Positions 1 through 5,716 of a stretch of DNA of 17,627 bases are shown here, in pieces. Numbering within the stretch: the first letter of the stretch is position 1; every line of letters starts with the position of its first letter. This DNA comes from AWTP1-13 sp035550075 (lineage in GTDB: Bacteria; Pseudomonadota; Alphaproteobacteria; Rhizobiales; Hyphomicrobiaceae). The notes below the pieces were generated by a model that saw only the letters and a list, made by a program, of their open reading frames with translations, had not been told where the DNA came from and did no database searches. Where the stretch lies: contig DASZQG010000113.1 in assembly GCA_035550075.1 (NCBI GenBank), forward strand, positions 1 through 17,627, written 5' to 3'. Both the position numbers and the translations under genes were made by a program.

Positions 1-1
1 C

Positions 2-1207
2 CTGTCGTCCTACTACATCATGCGGCCGATCCGCGACCAGATGGGTGTCGCCGGCGGCGTGCACAATCTGCAATGGCTGTTTCTCGGCACCTTGGCAGGC
101 ATGCTGGTGCTCAACATCCCTTACGGCTTCCTGGTGAAGAAGCTGCCGCGGACCCGCTTCATTCCGATCACCTACCGCTTCTTCGCCGCCAACATCCTGC
201 TGTTCGCGCTGGCGCTGCACTGGGCGACGCCCGAGCAGACGGTGTGGGTAGGCCGCCTGTTCTTCATCTGGATCTCGGTGTTCAACCTGTTTGTCGTCTC
301 GATCTTCTGGGCGCTGGTGGTCGATATCTTCAGCTCGGAGGACGGCAAGCGGCTGTTTGGCTTCATCGCGGCCGGCGCCACCATCGGCGCCATCGTCGGC
401 TCGGGGCTGACGGCCTCGCTCGCGCGCCACGTGCCGGTCGCCGCCCTGCTGATCACGGCGGCGGTGCTGCTGGAGGTGGCCGTGTTCAGCGTCGGCCGCC
501 TGTCGCACCAGTCAGCGGCCCTGAGCACCCGGCCGGCCGCCAGCGAGGGCGCGCCGGTCGGCGGCGATGCGCTGGCAGGCCTCACCCAGCCGTTCAAGTC
601 GCCCTACCTGATGGGGGTGAGCCTGTTCCTGCTGCTGTTCGCGATCACCTCGACATTCCTTTATTTCCAGCAGGCCAGCATCGTCAGCCACAGCTTCAGC
701 GACCGCGGCGCGCAGACCGCGTTCTTCGCCAGCGTCGATCTGGCGGTGAATACGCTGACGCTGCTGGTGCAGCTGTTCCTGACGGGCCGCATCGTGCGCG
801 CGCTGGGGGTAGGGTGGGCCCTGGCCTATTTGCCGGCGCTGACCATCGTCGGCTTCGGCGCGCTGGCACTGGCCCCAACTTTAGCCGCGCTGGTGATGTT
901 CCAGGTGCTGCGGCGCTCGAGCGACTACGCCATCGCGCGGCCGACGCGGGAGGTGTTGTACACGGTGGTGCCGCGCGAGGATCGCTACAAGGCCAAGAGC
1001 TTCATCGACACGGTGGTGTATCGGGCCGGCGACCAGATCGGCGCATGGACTTTCACGCTGCTGTCGTGGATCGGCTTCGGCGCAACCGGGCTCGCTGTGG
1101 CCGCAGCGATCCTCGCGGCGCTCTGGCTTGCGGACGGCCTGTGGCTGGGGCGCCAGCAGGAGGTCCTGGCAGCGCGCCAGGACGAAGACGCCGGGGCGCG
1201 GCTATAG
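2..1207 (+). CDS. MFS transporter, ATP/ADP translocase-like (5' partial)
   Basis: The reading frame is open from base 2, so the gene starts upstream of the window. The visible 401 residues form a polytopic inner-membrane protein with about ten to eleven hydrophobic segments. It opens with SSYYIMRPIRDQMG, which resembles the first-helix motif of bacterial MFS proteins related to nucleotide (ATP/ADP) translocases. Full-length relatives run somewhat over 400 residues, so probably only a few tens of N-terminal residues are missing. Free-living bacteria also carry this family, and there the substrate is usually unknown, so energy parasitism should not be inferred. The motif RPTREVLYTVVPREDRYKAK in the C-terminal half is a typical inter-helix loop of the same family. 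The stop codon sits inside a CTATAG palindrome shared with the convergent aldo/keto reductase gene. Family assignment is fairly confident; substrate is unknown. Confidence 0.8.
   Translation: MSSYYIMRPIRDQMGVAGGVHNLQWLFLGTLAGMLVLNIPYGFLVKKLPRTRFIPITYRFFAANILLFALALHWATPEQTVWVGRLFFIWISVFNLFVVSIFWALVVDIFSSEDGKRLFGFIAAGATIGAIVGSGLTASLARHVPVAALLITAAVLLEVAVFSVGRLSHQSAALSTRPAASEGAPVGGDALAGLTQPFKSPYLMGVSLFLLLFAITSTFLYFQQASIVSHSFSDRGAQTAFFASVDLAVNTLTLLVQLFLTGRIVRALGVGWALAYLPALTIVGFGALALAPTLAALVMFQVLRRSSDYAIARPTREVLYTVVPREDRYKAKSFIDTVVYRAGDQIGAWTFTLLSWIGFGATGLAVAAAILAALWLADGLWLGRQQEVLAARQDEDAGARL
1202..1207. other. CTATAG palindrome giving both convergent genes their stop
   Basis: The hexamer CTATAG is its own reverse complement. 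Plus-strand TAG at 1205-1207 ends the MFS transporter, and minus-strand TAG at 1204-1202 ends the aldo/keto reductase. The two genes overlap by exactly these six bases, so there is no room for a terminator between them. Confidence 0.9.
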
Positions 1208-2113
1208 CGTCTCGACGAGGGCTTCCATGCGCCTGCGCATCGCCGCATCCGGCAGCCTCCCGCGCGCCGCACCGACGTTGTCGGCAACGTATTCGGGCTT
1301 CGCCATGCCGGGAATGACGCAGGTCACCGCGTCGTTGGCGAGGATGTACTTGAGGAAGAACTGGGCCCAGCTCGTGCAGTCGAACTCGGCGGCCCACGCG
1401 GGCAGCGGCTTGCCCCTGGTTGCCGAAAACAGGCGGCCCCGCCCGAACGGCAGGTTGACCATCACCGCCATGCGGCGCTCGCGCGCCAGCGGCAGGATGG
1501 TGTCGGCGGCGCCGCGATTGTCGAGCGCGTAGTCGACCTGGATGAAATCGAGCGCCTCGCGGCGCATGACGTCGGCGAAGGCCGGGCGTTGCCCCTCAAA
1601 CGAAGTGGTGATGCCGACATAGCGGATACGGCCGGCTTGCTTGAGATCGCGCAGGGTTTTCAGGTGCACCTGGGTGTCGCGCAGGTTATGCACGGCGATC
1701 AGGTCGATCTTGCCGGTATTGAGTGCCGTGAACGACTGCTCGATCTGGCGCACGCCGTTCTCGCGTCCGCTGGTGCTTACCTTGGTGGCGAGGAACAAGG
1801 AGTCGCGGATGCCCAGCTCCTTGGCGAGCCGGCCGACCGTCGGCTCCGCCGTTCCGTAGACGGGCGCGGTGTCGATCACGGCGCAGCCGGCCTGCTGGAA
1901 GGCCTTCAGCGTGTCGCGCAGCGGCGGCAGATCGGCGTCGGAAGCCACATCATAGCGCCGCGCGGTACCGAGCCCGAGCACCGGAATCTGCTCACCTGAT
2001 GAGGGAATCGCACGGCGCATGGGCGCAACTGGCTGCGCGCGGGCTCCGGGGGCGAGCGCGATGGCGGCGACGCCGGCAGCGCCGGCAAGGAGATCTCTGC
2101 GGCTCAAGCGCAC
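1202..2113 (-). CDS. Tat-exported aldo/keto reductase
   Basis: A 303-residue NAD(P)H-dependent oxidoreductase of the aldo/keto reductase superfamily, with a TIM-barrel fold. The catalytic tetrad is visible: D81 and Y86 in VIDTAPVYG, K111 in FLATKVS and H142 in IAVHNLRD. The N terminus MRLSRRDLLAG, followed by a hydrophobic run and AQP near residue 27, looks like a twin-arginine signal, so the enzyme is probably folded and loaded with cofactor before export. That location is unusual for this mostly cytoplasmic family. The start is GTG at 2113-2111. It is chosen because it keeps the Tat signal, and GGGAG lies about 10 bases upstream; the next Met is residue 32. The gene ends six bases into the convergent MFS gene. 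Physiological substrate is not predictable. Confidence 0.88.
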   Translation of the reverse strand: MRLSRRDLLAGAAGVAAIALAPGARAQPVAPMRRAIPSSGEQIPVLGLGTARRYDVASDADLPPLRDTLKAFQQAGCAVIDTAPVYGTAEPTVGRLAKELGIRDSLFLATKVSTSGRENGVRQIEQSFTALNTGKIDLIAVHNLRDTQVHLKTLRDLKQAGRIRYVGITTSFEGQRPAFADVMRREALDFIQVDYALDNRGAADTILPLARERRMAVMVNLPFGRGRLFSATRGKPLPAWAAEFDCTSWAQFFLKYILANDAVTCVIPGMAKPEYVADNVGAARGRLPDAAMRRRMEALVETL

Positions 2114-2157
2114 GACCTCGGCTCCCTTCGCCAGCTGGTCGGGTGTTTCGCCTCCGG

Positions 2158-2186
2158 AATGTGGGCAGGGGGCGCGGCGCCGTCAA
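2158..2186 (-). promoter_or_regulatory. Possible sigma-70 promoter of the aldo/keto reductase gene
   Basis: Read on the minus strand, TTGACG (2186-2181) is followed after 17 bases by CACATT (2163-2158). The -35 box matches five of six consensus positions, but the -10 box only three. The implied transcript would start about 40 bases before the GTG start. Spacing is right, but the weak -10 box keeps confidence low. Confidence 0.28.
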
Positions 2187-2261
2187 TCGCACCGGCAGGA
2201 ACAAAGCGCGTTCCATCCCGTTGCAGGCAGAGGGGGCCTACCGCCAGCGCGGGACCCTGCG

Positions 2262-2405
2262 ATGACGATTGCTCCGTCCGACTACGCCAACGATCCGGAT
2301 TTCGCCGAGCACGTGCAAACCTACCGGAGGTTCGTGAAAGGCGTATTCCTGTTCGCCGCCCACGTGCTGGTGATCCTGGCGATCCTTGCGTACCTGTACG
2401 GATAG
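2262..2405 (+). CDS. aa3-type cytochrome c oxidase subunit IV (small, orphan)
   Basis: A 47-residue protein starting MTIAPSDYANDPDFAEHVQT, with an acidic, aromatic-rich head and one C-terminal transmembrane helix (about residues 27-46). The pattern of an aspartate/tyrosine-rich segment, EHxxTYxxF and a single helix matches the short bacterial aa3-type cytochrome c oxidase subunit IV family (COX4_pro_2). This accessory subunit is found with alphaproteobacterial oxidases in the inner membrane. The ATG at 2262 is chosen because the frame upstream (open from 2019) is low-complexity shadow of the aldo/keto reductase gene and lacks family similarity. No strong ribosome binding site is evident. None of the main oxidase subunit genes lies nearby. 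Identification rests on a short sequence, so it is good but not certain. Confidence 0.75.
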   Translation: MTIAPSDYANDPDFAEHVQTYRRFVKGVFLFAAHVLVILAILAYLYG

Positions 2406-2434
2406 CGCGGCGTGCGGCGGACGCTGGCCGCGGA

Positions 2435-2776
2435 TCAGACCGTTGCGGAGGTGAGCACGCGCAGATCGTAGTTCGGCTGGGCGATGAACTTCACGCCAAG
2501 CAGCCGCATGCCGCGACGCACGACGCTGCAGATGATCTTGCGATCCTGCTGGGTGTCGACGAGATAGAAATCGTCGGGCACGTCCGCGGCGCGATCGACC
2601 TGGATCAGGGCGCCGCCCTTGGACCGGTTGAGGATGGTGCACGAAATCGTCGCGGTGCCGCGCAGCCCCTTCACCACAATGAGCGAGGCGCTGCGACGCA
2701 TCTTGATACGGGGCGACCTGCGTCTGTCGCGGCCCTTCTTGTCATCAGCCATGGCGATTTGCCCATTCCGGCTCAC
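2435..2776 (-). CDS. PilZ domain protein (probable c-di-GMP binding)
   Basis: A 113-residue soluble protein made almost entirely of one PilZ domain. The two c-di-GMP-contact motifs are present: an arginine cluster with RxxxR spacing (R19-R23 in RRRSPR) and N50-x-S52-x-x-G55 in NRSKGG. The C-terminal GVKF strand is also typical. Stand-alone PilZ proteins of this size are common in Alphaproteobacteria and usually act as c-di-GMP receptors for motility or surface functions; the target cannot be told from the context. The start is taken as GTG at 2776-2774, because GAGGT lies about nine bases upstream. An internal ATG at 2752 (Met9) has no good ribosome binding site but would keep both motifs. 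It is divergent from the gene at 2896. Confidence 0.88.
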   Translation of the reverse strand: MSRNGQIAMADDKKGRDRRRSPRIKMRRSASLIVVKGLRGTATISCTILNRSKGGALIQVDRAADVPDDFYLVDTQQDRKIICSVVRRGMRLLGVKFIAQPNYDLRVLTSATV

Positions 2777-2882
2777 GCGCTCTTACCTCAGAAAGGTAGA
2801 TGTTCTATTAACGCGGCCTGCTGCCTGCGCCGCGCCGGCGATGTAGGCTCCGCTCGCGCGATGCGCTTGGCGCGCGCACGAC

Positions 2883-2888
2883 AGGAGG
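2883..2888 (+). promoter_or_regulatory. Consensus ribosome binding site AGGAGG
   Basis: A perfect AGGAGG lies seven bases before the ATG at 2896. It fixes the start of the small alpha/beta-barrel protein and suggests efficient translation. Confidence 0.8.
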
Positions 2889-2895
2889 AAACGCA

Positions 2896-3204
2896 ATGGC
2901 GGTGACGATTTTCGTCGTACGGGCAACGATCCCCAAGGAGGAGGAGGCGGCCTTCAACAAATGGTACAACGAGGAGCATGCACCGCAGGTGCTGCAATAC
3001 AACGGCGCGGTGAGCGCGCGGCGCTATCGCAAGATCGTGGGCGAGGACAAGTTCCAGTACATGGCGGTGTATGAATTTGCGAGCGAGGAGGTGTTCCGGC
3101 GTTTCCAGGAGTCCGATCACCTCAAGACGCTGGTGAAGGACTACGATGCCGCCTTCAGCACCTCGGAGCGGCAGCGCTCGGCGTATGTACAGATCTGGCC
3201 GTAA
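2896..3204 (+). CDS. Small dimeric alpha/beta-barrel (EthD-like) protein
   Basis: A 102-residue soluble protein with an alternating beta-alpha-beta pattern: strand AVTIFVVRATI, helix KEEEAAFNKWYNEEHAPQVL, strand YRKIVG, strand YMAVYEFAS, helix FRRFQESDHLKTLVKDY. The motif FNKWYNEEHAPQV resembles the WYxxEH signature of EthD-like and related ferredoxin-like dimeric barrel proteins. These include small heme- or aromatic-binding proteins and monooxygenases, but many members have no known role. It is preceded by a consensus AGGAGG site. Its stop lies two bases from the stop of the convergent HD-domain gene. Fold assignment is reasonable; enzymatic function is not predicted. Confidence 0.7.
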   Translation: MAVTIFVVRATIPKEEEAAFNKWYNEEHAPQVLQYNGAVSARRYRKIVGEDKFQYMAVYEFASEEVFRRFQESDHLKTLVKDYDAAFSTSERQRSAYVQIWP

Positions 3205-3206
3205 GC

Positions 3207-3854
3207 TCAGCGCAGCTCCAGGCGGGCGATTTCGGCGGCAAGATTGGCGCGGGCAGGGGCTTCCCACAGCGCGCGCAGGCGGGGCGTGAAGTAGATGTGC
3301 TCGCGCGCCAGGAAGGCGCGCAGCACCTTGGCGCGTCCGGGACCGTAGACCGCATCCGGGTAAAGCGCGTACTCGCGGCGGATCGCCTGCGCATAGGCGC
3401 GATACGTGTCCTCCGGCGCGGCGAGGACGGACAGATCGAGATCAAGCAGCAGCGCGGCCTCAGCGTCGTTGCCGGCTTCGATGGAGGCACCGTGCTGCGT
3501 GGCGAGGATGAGCTGCCGCACCCGCTCGATCATCGCAGCCGGGAGGCCGTGCGCGGTCAGGCGCGCGCCGGCGAGATCGGCGCTGGCGCTTTCGTTGTCG
3601 CTGCGGGCCGGATCATAAATGGCATCGTGGAACAGGATGGCGAGCACGAGGCTGTCGCGATCCAAGCCCCGCGTCGCATGCTCGTCCAGTAACGCCAGCA
3701 GGGCCGCGATGTGATCGAGCGTGTGATACGCGCGATGCGGCTCGCGGTAGGCGGCCTCGAGTTCCTGCAGCACGGCCTGGGCAGCCGGTAACGCGAGCCC
3801 ATGGCGGGCGGCCAGATCGCGCCAGGCCGCCGCCACGGTTGCGCTCGACGTCAT
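3207..3854 (-). CDS. HD-domain metal-dependent phosphohydrolase (COG4339-like)
   Basis: A 215-residue, predicted cytoplasmic, all-helical protein. The HD-superfamily metal ligands are visible: H44 and H48 in YHTLDHI, H76-D77 in FHDAIYD, N87-E88, and a later acidic LDLDLSVL segment (D138, D140). This arrangement fits the predicted metal-dependent HD phosphohydrolases of COG4339, whose substrate is not established. It is the last gene of a three-gene minus-strand operon. Its ATG overlaps the stop of the MaoC-type gene as ATGA at 3854-3851, so translation is probably coupled. The coupling to a hydratase and an exporter-like MFS protein does not reveal the substrate. Confidence 0.82.
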   Translation of the reverse strand: MTSSATVAAAWRDLAARHGLALPAAQAVLQELEAAYREPHRAYHTLDHIAALLALLDEHATRGLDRDSLVLAILFHDAIYDPARSDNESASADLAGARLTAHGLPAAMIERVRQLILATQHGASIEAGNDAEAALLLDLDLSVLAAPEDTYRAYAQAIRREYALYPDAVYGPGRAKVLRAFLAREHIYFTPRLRALWEAPARANLAAEIARLELR

Positions 3855-4333
3855 TGGGCGGGCCGCTTCTTCAGCAGGTATTTCTGCGTGCCCTCCAGCA
3901 CGAGCTCGCCGCGCTGGTTGTGGATGGTGGAGCGCAGCACCAGCACGCCGGTGGTGCGCTGTGGCGTCAGCTCGGCCACCTCAAGGCGCGGATAGAGCGT
4001 GTCGCCGGCGTAGACCGGCTTGAGGAAACGCGAGGACTGCTCGATGAAGCCGATCAGCGAGTCTTCCACGAGAAACGGGAACTGGCCGGCGCCGGCCGCC
4101 GTCTGAATCAGCACCTGATAGCCGTGCGCCAGCAAATCGGGATGGCCGTGGCGGCGGCAGTATTCGCGGTCGTAGTGGATGGGATGGTTGTCGGCGGAGG
4201 CGGCCTGAAAGGCCAGGAACTGCGCCTCGGTGACCGTACGCGAGGGGATGAGGAACGCCTCGCCCAGCCGGAAGTCTTCGAAATAGCGCTGCCCGGCCAG
4301 GCGGTGGGCTGTCGGATCGAACGATGGGCCCAT
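3851..4333 (-). CDS. MaoC-family (hot-dog fold) dehydratase/hydratase
   Basis: A 160-residue protein with one MaoC-like hot-dog domain. The (R)-specific hydratase motif appears as SADNHPIHYD, with the likely catalytic pair D48 and H53, followed by the conserved AHG at 69-71. Relatives hydrate or dehydrate enoyl-CoA thioesters in fatty-acid, polyhydroxyalkanoate or branched acyl-CoA metabolism; the acyl chain used here is not predictable. Proline is replaced by histidine-proline within the usual DxNPxH motif (DNHPIH), a small deviation. A strong site, GGAGGAG on the minus strand (4344-4338), precedes the ATG and fixes the start. It lies 22 bases after the MFS gene and overlaps the HD-domain gene by ATGA. 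Confidence 0.85.
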   Translation of the reverse strand: MGPSFDPTAHRLAGQRYFEDFRLGEAFLIPSRTVTEAQFLAFQAASADNHPIHYDREYCRRHGHPDLLAHGYQVLIQTAAGAGQFPFLVEDSLIGFIEQSSRFLKPVYAGDTLYPRLEVAELTPQRTTGVLVLRSTIHNQRGELVLEGTQKYLLKKRPAQ

Positions 4334-4355
4334 GCGGCTCCTCCGCCGAAAGAGG

Positions 4356-5573
4356 TCACTCCGCAGCTGGAACGGCCGCCTGGCGCTGGCGCGACATCAG
4401 CCACACAGCGGCGCTGACCACCACAGCCATCAGCGGCATGGCGGCCAGGTTGATGACGGTCCAGCCCGCCTTGGCCTGCAGCACCCCCGACAGGGCGGCC
4501 GCCGTCGCCGTCGCGGAGTAGACCAGGAAATCGTGGCTGGCCTGAACCTTGGCACGCTCGGCCGGTGTGTAGGTGGTGGTGAGCAGCGTGGAGCCGCCCA
4601 CGTAGGCGAAGTTCCAGCCGAGCCCCACCAGCATGTTGGCGAACAGGAAATTGCCGAATGCCACGCCCGACAGGTTGACGAGCGCGCACCCGAACTCGAT
4701 CAGGCCGCCCATGGCGATCACCGGCAGCACGCCCAGGCGGGAAATCAGGTGGCCGGTAAAGAACGACGGCAGGAACATCGCCACGATGTGCGCCTGGATG
4801 ACGGTGGCGCTGTCGGAGAAGCCGAAGCCGCACGCCAGCATGGCGAGCGGCGTCGCCGACATGGTGAGCGTCATCACCGCGTAGCCGAACACGGAGGAGG
4901 CCAGCGCCACGCGATACGCCGGCTGGCCCATGATTTTAGCGAGCGGCCGCCCGGCCTCGGAACGCTCCTGCGCGGAGAGCGTGGGAATCTGCACGAGCTG
5001 CACCAGCGCGAGCACGGCAATCGAGAACACGCCGCTGGCAAGGTAGACGCCGGCGAAGGTGACCGGCGCCAGCCAGTCGACCGCCCACTTCGCCGTCTGC
5101 GGCCCGAGGAAGCCGGCCAGCACGCCGCCGGCCATCACCAGCGAGATGGCCTTGGCCCGGTAGGCGGGCTCGGTGGCGTCCGCGGCTGCCAAACGGAAAT
5201 ACCAGAAGAATGCCGCCTGCATGCCCTGGAACACGGTGGCGACACACAGCAGGGGGAAACTGTGCTGGTACATGGCGAGGCAGCCGACGATGCCGTTCAG
5301 CACGCCGAGCAGGGCGCCGATGGAAAAGCCGGCACGCCGGCCAATCGCCGCCATCAGCAGCGAGGCCGGAATGGTGGTGCCCATGATGGCCAGATGCACC
5401 AGAAAGATCGGCACCGTGGCCATCCACTTCTGGTCGGCCTCCAGCAGCATGTGCGCGGCGAGCGGCGTGGTGGCGATGCCCATGCCTTGCACGGACATGA
5501 ACAGCGCCTGCGACAGCGCAAGCACGCTGACGTTGCGGCGGCGGCTCTGTGCAGACGTGGTGTTGAGCATCAT
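4356..5573 (-). CDS. MFS transporter
   Basis: About 405 residues with roughly twelve hydrophobic segments, typical of a major facilitator superfamily transporter in the inner membrane. A short basic loop between helices 2 and 3 (MAAIGRRAGFSIGALLG) and a central cytoplasmic loop near residue 200 of the protein fit the two six-helix halves. The start is set at one of two adjacent ATG codons (5573 or 5570). The frame runs open further upstream to 5726, but that stretch encodes a cysteine- and arginine-rich leader unlike an MFS N terminus and overlaps the divergent peptidase gene. Substrate is unknown. It is the first gene of an operon with the MaoC-type hydratase and the HD-domain protein. Confidence 0.85.
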   Translation of the reverse strand: MMLNTTSAQSRRRNVSVLALSQALFMSVQGMGIATTPLAAHMLLEADQKWMATVPIFLVHLAIMGTTIPASLLMAAIGRRAGFSIGALLGVLNGIVGCLAMYQHSFPLLCVATVFQGMQAAFFWYFRLAAADATEPAYRAKAISLVMAGGVLAGFLGPQTAKWAVDWLAPVTFAGVYLASGVFSIAVLALVQLVQIPTLSAQERSEAGRPLAKIMGQPAYRVALASSVFGYAVMTLTMSATPLAMLACGFGFSDSATVIQAHIVAMFLPSFFTGHLISRLGVLPVIAMGGLIEFGCALVNLSGVAFGNFLFANMLVGLGWNFAYVGGSTLLTTTYTPAERAKVQASHDFLVYSATATAAALSGVLQAKAGWTVINLAAMPLMAVVVSAAVWLMSRQRQAAVPAAE

Positions 5574-5641
5574 GGGATTCGCAAAAAGGGCCCATCTCCA
5601 TAGCGTGTGGCGGCGGCCGTGTCTCCCGAATCCTCCTGCAA

Positions 5642-5683
5642 CGCTGCAGCGATTGCACTGCATGCCGGGGCGTGGTGCAGTGC
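5642..5683. promoter_or_regulatory. Palindrome cluster between divergent MFS and S9 peptidase genes
   Basis: Two inverted repeats lie side by side in the 143-base divergent region. The first is the perfect 10-bp palindrome CGCTGCAGCG (5642-5651). The second has arms GCACTGCA (5655-5662) and TGCAGTGC (5676-5683), a perfect 8-bp inverted repeat around 13 bases. Both centre on CTGCA/TGCAG, which suggests a dimeric regulator site, though a hairpin in the peptidase leader is also possible. Confidence 0.4.
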
Positions 5684-5716
5684 TCCCCCGCAGCCCGAAC
5701 CTGGAACCGCGCGCGC

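Noticed and set aside
73..1317. A 414-codon plus-strand frame overlapping the partial MFS gene
   Set aside because: The sequence is Arg/Gly/His/Pro-rich shadow. The frame from base 2 gives hydrophobic helices and family motifs.
4332..5603. A 423-codon plus-strand frame opposite the MFS transporter gene
   Set aside because: The product is a Gly/His/Arg/Gln-rich shadow without domain features, and the minus strand encodes a coherent membrane protein.
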